Source: an uncultured Marinilabiliaceae bacterium
GTDB taxonomy: Bacteria; Bacteroidota; Bacteroidia; Bacteroidales; Marinilabiliaceae
DNA length: 5,105 bases
Assembly: GCA_905235955.1 (NCBI GenBank)
Contig: CAJONN010000144.1
Span: 1 to 5,105 of the forward strand
Reading direction: 5' to 3'
Shown here: one piece after another, positions 1-5,105 of the stretch
Layout: every line of letters starts with the position of its first letter
Position numbering within the stretch: the first letter of the stretch is position 1
Translations under genes and position numbers: made by a program
Notes under the pieces: model-generated
What the model was told of the DNA's origin: nothing
Seen by the model: only the letters and a program-made list of their open reading frames with translations
Database searches by the model: none

Positions 1-8
1 CTCAAACA

Positions 9-44
9 GAAAATCGTTTCGGGCGCTTCGCTACGATAATTTTC
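9..44. other. Imperfect stem-loop beside the left repeat
   Basis: GAAAATCGT at 9-17 pairs with ACGAT-AA-TTTTC at 33-44, with a two-base bulge. A smaller GCG-CTT-CGC hairpin (23-31) sits inside it. The structure adjoins the repeat that begins at 48 and may be its outer part, since the right copy is cut off by the window end before it could show the same sequence. No role can be assigned. Confidence 0.4.
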
Positions 45-47
45 TTA

Positions 48-170
48 ACGCTCCGTGCCAAAGGCGACAACCGCGAGGTGAAAATCGGGTTCCGTGCTAT
101 TTGTTGGAAGGCTATTTGTTGGGTATATTCCTTTCGCTCCTTCGGAGCTACTTCACTTGCGAAACTTAAG
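48..170. repeat. Left copy of an inverted dispersed repeat
   Basis: This segment returns as its reverse complement at 4964-5102. Positions 48-98 match 5052-5102 perfectly over 51 bases. After a two-base AT/TA swap at 99-100 the match runs on through 101-129 and 131-143, and it resumes at 152-170 with one mismatch. Between 144 and 151 the copies differ: this copy has a short segment completing a GCTCC-TTC-GGAGC hairpin (136-148), and the right copy has a longer unrelated one. The repeat is richer in G+C than its surroundings. I see no transposase and no target-site duplication. It resembles a dispersed intergenic repeat of the Bacteroidales; that identity is inferred. Confidence 0.85.
96..122. 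repeat. Short tandem repeat inside the left repeat copy
   Basis: GCTATTTGTTGG occurs at 96-107 and again at 111-122, a period of 15 bases. In the right copy the matching first unit reads GCTTATTGTTGG, so the duplication is exact only in the left copy. Confidence 0.8.
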
Positions 171-282
171 TTATAAAGTTGCTTTGAACATCGATTTTTT
201 TTGTTTAAATCGGAAAAACTATGATTACACAAAATACTTATTGGCAATTATAGTTTGTGCTCAAAATAGTATGTTTTAAGTG

Positions 283-313
283 TTGAAATAGTTGTAGTTG
301 ATTTGTAATTTTG
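283..313 (+). promoter_or_regulatory. Bacteroides-type promoter of the haem-uptake operon
   Basis: TTG at 283-285 is followed after 20 bases by TAATTTTG at 306-313, which fits the Bacteroidota primary sigma-factor pattern (TTTG or TTG, 19-21 bases, TAnnTTTG). Transcription would begin near 319-321, giving a short A-rich leader of about 20 bases before the ATG at 342. No Shine-Dalgarno site is present, as usual in this phylum. I could not recognise a Fur box or other iron-responsive operator. Regulation by iron or haem is expected from the gene content but not shown by the sequence. Confidence 0.6.
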
Positions 314-341
314 CAACCAAAAATCAATAAATAAACAATAG

Positions 342-1220
342 ATGAAAGTAAAATACTTTATGGCGATGTTGCTCGCTGCTGCATCGCTGACATGTTTCAT
401 AGCATGTAATGACGATGATGACGATGAACTCGCTGAGGAAAATATTGCTCAGAATATTGTTGGCAAGTATGGTGACTACTCAATTGCCAAGTCGGCACAT
501 TTTAGCAATATGTATACCAAGGAGAGTGGCGAGGCTGTAACTATTACAGAAGTTAGCAATACTACAGTGGCAATTGCCTTTACATCTGCAACTTGGGGCG
601 AATTTGTGTTTGAAAATGTTGTAGTAGAAAAAGTAGACAATGCTTATACCGTAAAGGGAGAAGGTACTGCAAAAATAGCAGATATGAGTGGCGAGGTGAA
701 GAGCTACGATGCAACCTTTGAAGGCTCGTTTGTTGGCAATGACTACACACTCACATTTACTGCTTCTGCCGTTATGGGTGGCATTACAATAAATGTATAC
801 AATGGCACTGCAGCAGTGGCTTATTTGGCATCTGGCAACTACATGGGTAGTGTAAATGCAAAAGTCAATATGGGACAAGGAGTAGACGCTGGTAGTATTG
901 ATAATCAAGAACTTATTATCAATTATGCTGCTGATGATAAGGTGAATATTTTTGTTCCTTCCTTCCAATATAATTATATGGGTAAGTCAATGACAATTCC
1001 AGATTTGAACTTTGAAAACATTGACGTTGTTCTTGCTGAAAATGGCAACATAACTATTGGTGAAACAACACTTGAAGGAACAGCATCAGAAACATCATAT
1101 ACCGTTGTAATTAGTGGTAGTATCGATGCTAATGGCAAAGTAAATTTAATATACAACGTAAAATATGGTGCTATGCCATTCACTATAACATTCACATTTC
1201 AAACTGCTGATGCTGAGTAA
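342..1220 (+). CDS. Surface lipoprotein with two probable calycin-like beta-barrel domains
   Basis: The 292-residue product starts with a lipoprotein signal: two lysines, a hydrophobic stretch (about 5-21) and probable lipid-bearing Cys22. The five aspartates and one glutamate just after the cysteine (D24-E29) resemble the acidic signal that sends Bacteroidota lipoproteins to the cell surface. The mature part is almost all alternating beta-strand sequence, in two tandem units of about 39-155 and 161-292. Each opens with a G-x-Y element (GKY, GNY), later has an ENVVVEK or ENIDVVL strand, and ends in alternating hydrophobic strands (YTLTFTAS, FTITFTFQ). This fits the calycin-like family (Pfam PF13944 as I recall), which is common in Bacteroidales and poorly characterised. 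It is first in an operon with the HmuY-like and HmuR-like genes, 11 bases ahead of the former, so a role in haem capture or receptor accessory function is inferred. The ligand is unknown. The reading frame and lipoprotein call are firm; the domain name is moderately sure. Confidence 0.8.
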   Translation: MKVKYFMAMLLAAASLTCFIACNDDDDDELAEENIAQNIVGKYGDYSIAKSAHFSNMYTKESGEAVTITEVSNTTVAIAFTSATWGEFVFENVVVEKVDNAYTVKGEGTAKIADMSGEVKSYDATFEGSFVGNDYTLTFTASAVMGGITINVYNGTAAVAYLASGNYMGSVNAKVNMGQGVDAGSIDNQELIINYAADDKVNIFVPSFQYNYMGKSMTIPDLNFENIDVVLAENGNITIGETTLEGTASETSYTVVISGSIDANGKVNLIYNVKYGAMPFTITFTFQTADAE

Positions 1221-1231
1221 TTAAGATAAAA

Positions 1232-1918
1232 ATGTCAAGCAATATTTTTGTCAGATATATATTCAGCACAACCATTATGCTGGGAGTAGCTATGCTATTC
1301 TCAGCATGTGATGGAATGTTTGAAGATATATATGACAATAATAAAACTTTGCAACCGCAAGAAATAGTGAAAGATGGTGAGTTTTTTGTTGATGCTACAA
1401 GCTATACAGCATGGCAATATCTTGATTTAAGTGCTGATAACATAACGTTTGTATCGTCTGATATAGAAAACTCTACAACCGAAACAGGTGTGCCTTCTCA
1501 ATGGACTATCGCCTTGCATCGCTACGATGTAAAAACCAATAACTGCACTGCTGCCGAAACCAATTTTTCTTCAATTAGCGAATTGCAAATAGCTCTCAAT
1601 GCCAATAGCAAACTACTTGCGCAATACACCTTTGAGCCTGATATTTTTAGTACAAACAAAATAATAATAGACTTGAGCCACATGATAGATGAGGGTTATC
1701 TTATTTATCAAGAGGGATGCTACAACGAGGTTGTTTCTCGTTGGCTCAATGTTGATATAAGCGTAATGCCTCCCATCTACACACCAAGCCACAAAGTATA
1801 CATATTGCACACTGCAGCTGATGAATACTATGCTTTGTATTTGGTTAGTTTTGTGGATGAAAATGCAGTCAAAGGATACCTAACTATAAAATACCAACTA
1901 CTCTCTGTTAGTCAATAG
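1232..1918 (+). CDS. hmuY: HmuY-family haem-binding lipoprotein
   Basis: This 228-residue protein is probably an outer-membrane haemophore-like lipoprotein that takes haem from host proteins and passes it to the HmuR receptor. It has a signal peptide with lipobox FSAC (lipidated Cys26). Family hallmarks are visible in order: FVDATSYTAWQYLDL near 52-66, W-T-I-A-L-H-R-Y-D-V at 91-100, W171-L-N-V-D, M-P-P-I-Y at 179-183, then KVYILHTA and a final GYLTIKY strand (215-221). P. gingivalis HmuY, from memory, has the closely similar WDMALHRYDV and is 216 residues long. It binds haem through His134 and His166. Here the matching loops carry Met151 (in S-H-M-I-D-E) and Met179, 28 residues apart, as in the Met-Met type of Tannerella and Bacteroides. 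His150 next to Met151 is an alternative ligand. The ATG follows an A-rich stretch; the next gene begins at its stop codon, implying translational coupling. Confidence 0.88.
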   Translation: MSSNIFVRYIFSTTIMLGVAMLFSACDGMFEDIYDNNKTLQPQEIVKDGEFFVDATSYTAWQYLDLSADNITFVSSDIENSTTETGVPSQWTIALHRYDVKTNNCTAAETNFSSISELQIALNANSKLLAQYTFEPDIFSTNKIIIDLSHMIDEGYLIYQEGCYNEVVSRWLNVDISVMPPIYTPSHKVYILHTAADEYYALYLVSFVDENAVKGYLTIKYQLLSVSQ

Positions 1919-1920
1919 TG

Positions 1921-3870
1921 ATGAAATTCAATAGGTTAGCTCTATATAAATATATCTGCATATCTGTACTATTTCTCGTCAACTTTCATATAGCATTGGC
2001 TCAAAAAAGTGAGTCAGATTCAGTTCTCAATCGTGATATCGAGCAGGTTGTAATTACAGCCACTCGTACACCCAAAACACTCAAAAGTGTGCCCATTGTT
2101 ACGCGCCTCATCACCGAAGCCGACATAAAACGCGTTGATGCTAACACCGTACAAGATTTGCTATCTGAAGAATTGCCCGGTATAGAGTTTACATATTCTA
2201 TGAATCAGCAAACATCGATAAATATATCCGGATTTGGTGGCAATTCTGTGCTTTTTCTTATCGATGGTGAACGTTTGGCTGGTGAAACTATTGACAATGT
2301 AGACTATTCACGTCTCAACCTCGACAATGTTGGTCGTATAGAAATAGTGAAGGGCGCAGCTTCAACACTCTACGGCTCAAATGCCATTGGTGGGGTTGTC
2401 AACATCATCAGTCGTACATCGTCAGAACCATGGACACTCAATCTCAACGCTCGTTACAGCAAGTACAACGACTGGCGACAAGGTATTGGTACATCGTTTT
2501 GTGCAGGCAAATTTTGCAACACTATCAACGTGCAACATACTGCTACTGACGATATTCAGCTGTCTGACAATCCGGCATCGAGCATTAGTAAAGTGTTTGC
2601 CAATCATACATGGAACTTTAAAGAAAAACTGCAATTTACACCTACAGCCGACCTTAAGTTTATAGGCAGAGCAAGTTATTTTTATCGGCAAAGAAAAAGC
2701 TCAGAAAGTACCTACGATCGTTATCGCGACTATTCTGCTGGTCTTCGTGGGTTGTGGAATGTCAACGATAATAGCAACCTCGAACTTTCATATTCATTCG
2801 ACCAATATGATAAGAGCGATTATGCCACTGCAACTCACTATGATATACGCGATTATAGCAACGTACAAAACATTGTGCATAGCATATATAGTCAGCGTAT
2901 AAGTAGTCATACACTCACCGTCGGAGCTGACTGCATGCGCGATTATCTGATGTCGTATCAGTTCGAAAACAACGGGCACAAACATCAATACAATCTCGAT
3001 GCTTTCGGGCAGTTCGACTTGCAAGCTACAAGTAATTGCTCTTTCCTTATGGGAGTGCGCTATGACTATTTTTCTAATGCTAACTCCAATAGCGTTACGG
3101 GCAAAATGGCAGCTATGTACAACACCAAATATTGCTCGCTGCGCCTCAACTATGCTGGCGGATTTCGTGCACCTACGCTCAAAGAAATGTATATGCAATA
3201 TGATATGGCATCTATTTTTATGATTTATGGCAATAAAGATCTTAAACCCGAACGTAGTCACAATTTCTCATTCTCTGCCGAACATACTCACCGCTCAAGC
3301 TACATACAATGCAACTTTACTGCAACAGCCTACTGCAATTATGTGTCTGATCGCATAACAACATCATGGGACCAAAGTCTATATGGTATGCGCTACGTCA
3401 ATATGGCAAACTTGCATATCTTAGGCGTAGATGCTACGGCAATGCTAAATACCAACATAGGTGTTGACGTCAAACTTAGCTACACTTACACCGATGAACA
3501 CATCAAAGATGGTGAACCTGAAATATCGTCAACGCGTCCACATACAGGCGTAGTGCGCATCAGCTACAATCGTCAGTGGAGCAACTACGGCTTCAATATA
3601 TCGCTCAATGGCAGATTGCTTTCATCTGTTATTGTTGACGAATATACATCGGTAACCGATTATAGGTCAACAACAAGTGTAGAATATGATGGTTATACTA
3701 TTTGGAAGCTAACGTTGCAACAGCACATTTGGAAAGGAATAAACCTTACATTTACAACTGACAATATTTTCAACTACACACCTGATGTATACTACAACAA
3801 TTCGCCCTCTACCACAGGTACAACGTGTGCTATAGGCATATCAGTAGATGTTGACAAAATGTATAAATAA
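1921..3870 (+). CDS. hmuR: HmuR-like TonB-dependent outer-membrane haem receptor
   Basis: This 649-residue protein is predicted to import haem through the outer membrane using TonB-ExbBD energy. Residues below count from the ATG at 1921. The signal peptide probably ends at A-L-A27 before Q28. A TonB-box-like VVITATRT follows at 43-50, then a plug domain (about 51-170) with LPGIEF, LFLIDGERL and IEIVKGAASTLYGSNAIGGVVNI-type elements. The rest is a 22-strand barrel. The barrel holds F415-R-A-P and N438-K-D-L, matching the YRAP and NPDL motifs of P. gingivalis HmuR in order and spacing. The stretch between them is rich in methionine (423, 425, 429, 434) and lacks histidine. Length is close to the roughly 655 residues of HmuR. 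A GTG at 1918, overlapping the upstream stop by one base, would add one residue; ATG is preferred. The chain ends in DKMYK rather than the usual aromatic residue. No HmuS/T/U/V genes follow. Confidence 0.88.
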   Translation: MKFNRLALYKYICISVLFLVNFHIALAQKSESDSVLNRDIEQVVITATRTPKTLKSVPIVTRLITEADIKRVDANTVQDLLSEELPGIEFTYSMNQQTSINISGFGGNSVLFLIDGERLAGETIDNVDYSRLNLDNVGRIEIVKGAASTLYGSNAIGGVVNIISRTSSEPWTLNLNARYSKYNDWRQGIGTSFCAGKFCNTINVQHTATDDIQLSDNPASSISKVFANHTWNFKEKLQFTPTADLKFIGRASYFYRQRKSSESTYDRYRDYSAGLRGLWNVNDNSNLELSYSFDQYDKSDYATATHYDIRDYSNVQNIVHSIYSQRISSHTLTVGADCMRDYLMSYQFENNGHKHQYNLDAFGQFDLQATSNCSFLMGVRYDYFSNANSNSVTGKMAAMYNTKYCSLRLNYAGGFRAPTLKEMYMQYDMASIFMIYGNKDLKPERSHNFSFSAEHTHRSSYIQCNFTATAYCNYVSDRITTSWDQSLYGMRYVNMANLHILGVDATAMLNTNIGVDVKLSYTYTDEHIKDGEPEISSTRPHTGVVRISYNRQWSNYGFNISLNGRLLSSVIVDEYTSVTDYRSTTSVEYDGYTIWKLTLQQHIWKGINLTFTTDNIFNYTPDVYYNNSPSTTGTTCAIGISVDVDKMYK

Positions 3871-3875
3871 GTTTT

Positions 3876-3893
3876 TTTGATAGTCTTATCAAA
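3876..3893. other. Small hairpin after the hmuR stop
   Basis: TTTGATA-GTCT-TATCAAA forms a perfect 7-base-pair, AT-rich stem with a four-base loop, beginning six bases after the stop codon. The T-run lies before the stem rather than after it on this strand. It is therefore not a classical intrinsic terminator, though it could still mark or protect the 3' end of the operon transcript. Confidence 0.4.
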
Positions 3894-3950
3894 GTCGGCA
3901 ATGTGGAAATAGTGTGATAAAATTGAAAAAAATGCATTAGTGCAAAAAAA

Positions 3951-3975
3951 TAAACAAACTAAATTTGGTTGTTTA
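3951..3975. promoter_or_regulatory. Palindrome centred on the -33 box of the tRNA promoter
   Basis: TAAACAA (3951-3957) and TTGTTTA (3969-3975) form perfect 7-base inverted arms around an 11-base centre that holds the TTTG -33 box. The placement is like that of an operator, but the sequence is AT-rich and could arise by chance. No known regulator is recognised. Confidence 0.3.
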
Positions 3976-3995
3976 AAAACTATATACTACCTTTG
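3964..3995 (+). promoter_or_regulatory. Bacteroides-type promoter of the CAU tRNA
   Basis: TTTG at 3964-3967 and TACCTTTG at 3988-3995 are 20 bases apart and match the Bacteroidota consensus closely. Transcription should start near 4001-4003, about 40 bases before the mature tRNA. A small TTTGC-ACTC-GCAAA inverted repeat (3992-4005) covers the -7 box and the likely start point. I see no other promoter between here and the gene at 4172, so this one may also feed that gene. Confidence 0.7.
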
Positions 3996-4042
3996 CACTC
4001 GCAAACGGAAAGGTACTACCAACCATTGCAAAATAACACAAT

Positions 4043-4116
4043 GCCGAGATAGCTCAGCTGGTTAGAGCGCAGGATTCATAATCCTGAGGTCGAGGGTTCA
4101 AGCCCCTCCCTCGGTA
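4043..4116 (+). tRNA. tRNA-Met (anticodon CAU), elongator type
   Basis: A complete 74-base cloverleaf is visible. The D stem pairs GCTC (4052-4055) with GAGC (4065-4068). The anticodon stem CAGGA/TCCTG (4070-4074, 4082-4086) encloses TTCATAA with anticodon CAT at 4077-4079. The variable loop is AGGTC. The T stem GAGGG/CCCTC (4092-4096, 4104-4108) encloses TTCAAGC. The acceptor stem pairs 4044-4048 with 4110-4114; the G1-U72 end pair is a wobble and A7-C66 (4049 with 4109) is a mismatch. The anticodon stem lacks the three G-C pairs of initiator tRNA, so this is elongator Met. The alternative is the lysidine-modified tRNA-Ile2, which has the same genomic anticodon and cannot be excluded by eye. 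CCA is not encoded. Confidence 0.92.
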
Positions 4117-4122
4117 CAAATA

Positions 4123-4165
4123 AAAGCCTCGGAGTCTGTTCTGATTCTGAGGCTTTCTTGTCTTT
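4123..4165 (+). terminator. Intrinsic terminator of the tRNA transcript
   Basis: AAAGCCTCGGAGTC (4123-4136) pairs with GATTCTGAGGCTTT (4143-4156) as a 14-base-pair stem with two G-U pairs and a six-base loop, followed by the T-rich tail CTTGTCTTT. It begins six bases after the tRNA 3' end. The tail ends only six bases before the ATG at 4172, so the terminator also forms the immediate leader of that gene. Confidence 0.85.
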
Positions 4166-4171
4166 AAATCA

Positions 4172-4945
4172 ATGAAAAATAACTCCAACGCATCAACTGA
4201 AACACAACAAATTGTTAGAGCCATACGTGCCGGAGAATCTACTGAAAGTTTGCGTGCTAAATATATTTCTCAGCATATCAGAGAAATACGCAATGAATAT
4301 GGCTTGATAAACAAAAAGTGGTACACTACAGGTACCGAAGTGTTTGACATATTGCAAAACTATAAAAATGTGCGCATTGAAGCTGAGGCAAAGAAAAGTA
4401 CATACGATTTCAGTACCCAATTTTATCTCATTAGTGTAGATGGTTTGCAACTTCGCCTTGGCGTCAGCCCGCAACAAAACAAAGACAAAAGATGTGCAGT
4501 AGAGCTCTACTATGGTTCGTGCTATATATTCAATGCCATTTTTATGCCTCCTGAGTTCTTAGCCGATACTATTTTAGAGGCAGCCGAGCAATATCCAAAA
4601 TGGCAGCGTAGTTGGGATAGAATGATACTAAAATGTCAAAAACAAGCGCGCCTTCAAAGTATTGGTAGCATGGCTATTGGCAGTTATCTGAGGCAAAAAA
4701 CTCAAGGTTTAGCATTGGCATATTATATAAGTGAGCAACGTACTGAAATGTGTATATGCTTTAGGCTTATAGGTGGTTTCAAATATAAAATAACAGTGCC
4801 ACTTGTAGGTTTTCAGCAGCAGATAGACCAAGCCATAGAACAAGTAGTAAATGCCAACAATGCTCTTGCTCAGCTCTTAGTAGATGGCAAAATAGTGCAC
4901 ACCCAAAGCACCGACGAATGGATATTGAGCGATTTAGAAGTTTGA
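4172..4945 (+). CDS. Hypothetical protein of unknown function
   Basis: I do not recognise this 257-residue protein. It has no signal peptide and no convincing membrane segment, so it is probably cytoplasmic. Residues about 10-45 are helical and end in IREIRNEYGL; the helix, G-E-S, helix, helix pattern loosely recalls a helix-turn-helix DNA-binding fold, though no specific family can be claimed. Residues about 75-125 look strand-rich (FYLISVDGLQLRLGV, CAVELYYGSCYIF). Two helical stretches follow (about 127-175, with W143 and W147, and about 214-240), separated by strands (LALAYYISEQ, MCICFRLIGGF). The ATG is chosen because an in-frame lysine- and asparagine-rich start follows an A/T-rich leader; no Shine-Dalgarno site exists. 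No promoter of its own is visible. Expression may depend on read-through of the adjacent tRNA terminator. The frame is intact, and its codon use resembles that of the neighbours, so it is very likely a real gene. Confidence 0.75.
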   Translation: MKNNSNASTETQQIVRAIRAGESTESLRAKYISQHIREIRNEYGLINKKWYTTGTEVFDILQNYKNVRIEAEAKKSTYDFSTQFYLISVDGLQLRLGVSPQQNKDKRCAVELYYGSCYIFNAIFMPPEFLADTILEAAEQYPKWQRSWDRMILKCQKQARLQSIGSMAIGSYLRQKTQGLALAYYISEQRTEMCICFRLIGGFKYKITVPLVGFQQQIDQAIEQVVNANNALAQLLVDGKIVHTQSTDEWILSDLEV

Positions 4946-4963
4946 TGTAAAGCAATAACTAAA

Positions 4964-5102
4964 CTCAAGTTTCGCAAGTGAAAAATGCACAGAAAATAAG
5001 CCATGAGAAGGAGCGAAAGAAATATACCCAACAAATAGCCTTCCAACAATAAGCACGGAACCCGATTTTCACCTCGCGGTTGTCGCCTTTGGCACGGAGC
5101 GT
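4964..5102. repeat. Right copy of the inverted dispersed repeat
   Basis: This is the reverse complement of 48-170. The outer 51 bases (5052-5102) are identical to the left copy. The differences are the two-base swap at 5050-5051, one substitution near 5020, and a replaced inner segment (about 4983-5006) of roughly 24 bases where the left copy has about 8. That replacement removes half of the small hairpin seen in the left copy. The copy starts 18 bases after the stop of the preceding gene, and the similarity appears to run on past the window end. No separate terminator for that gene is visible in 4946-4963. Confidence 0.85.
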
Positions 5103-5105
5103 AAA

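Noticed and set aside
2..247. Minus-strand open frame of 81 codons across the left repeat
   Set aside because: It lies largely within the repeat and is broken by a stop in the other copy. It has no recognisable domain, so it is not listed as a gene.
94..279. Plus-strand open frame of 61 codons
   Set aside because: It starts in the repeat, runs into the AT-rich leader region upstream of the operon promoter and shows no protein-like features.
480..968. Long antisense open frame (162 codons) opposite the calycin-like lipoprotein gene
   Set aside because: It is a shadow of the coding strand: its composition is rich in Cys, His and Ile, it has no leader or promoter, and the sense gene is well supported.
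1918..1923. GTG at 1918 as the hmuR start
   Set aside because: The ATG immediately after it is the more usual start and changes the protein by only one residue. The one-base overlap with the hmuY stop would be possible but is not needed.
2794..3261. Antisense open frame (155 codons) opposite hmuR
   Set aside because: It is a shadow frame inside a clearly coding receptor gene, with no start context or recognisable domain.
3876..3893. Intrinsic terminator of the hmu operon
   Set aside because: The stem is short and AT-rich and no T-run follows it on the plus strand, so it is listed only as a hairpin.
4043..4116. Initiator tRNA-fMet, or tRNA used as an integration site
   Set aside because: The anticodon stem lacks the three G-C pairs of initiators. 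No repeat of the tRNA 3' end and no integrase are visible in the window.
48..5102. Insertion sequence or composite transposon bounded by the inverted repeats
   Set aside because: There is no transposase or integrase anywhere between the repeats, which contain housekeeping-type genes and a tRNA. A mobile unit is not supported.

Overview
The window reads as chromosomal DNA of an AT-rich member of the Bacteroidota, most likely Bacteroidales. Three things point there. The promoter-like sites fit the Bacteroides pattern (a TTG or TTTG box about 20 bases before TAnnTTTG). Genes lack Shine-Dalgarno sites and have A/T-rich leaders instead. The gene content (HmuY-type lipoprotein, HmuR-type TonB receptor, calycin-like lipoprotein) is typical of the group. 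The genus cannot be fixed from the sequence.

Layout. Positions 48-170 hold a repeat that returns inverted at 4964-5102, so the rest of the window lies between two copies in opposite orientation. A promoter at 283-313 appears to drive a tight three-gene operon. The first gene encodes a lipoprotein with two probable calycin-like beta-barrel domains (342-1220). The second encodes an HmuY-like haem-binding lipoprotein (1232-1918). The third encodes an HmuR-like TonB-dependent outer-membrane haem receptor (1921-3870). A second promoter (3964-3995) precedes a tRNA with anticodon CAU (4043-4116). A strong intrinsic terminator follows (4123-4165), and only six bases after its T-rich tail begins a 257-residue gene of unknown function (4172-4945).

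How the genes work together. The inferred model is that the surface-anchored HmuY-like protein captures haem and hands it to the HmuR-like channel, which imports it across the outer membrane using TonB energy. The calycin-like lipoprotein, first in the same transcript, may be an extra surface partner. The HmuS/T/U/V genes that follow hmuR in Porphyromonas gingivalis are not here; the operon ends at hmuR. Both haem proteins seem to carry methionine where the P. gingivalis proteins use histidine. This matches the methionine-type HmuY proteins known from Tannerella, Prevotella and Bacteroides.

The most unusual non-coding points are the inverted dispersed repeat and the tRNA terminator placed directly against the start of the unknown gene. 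I do not see a clearly new defence or mobile system.
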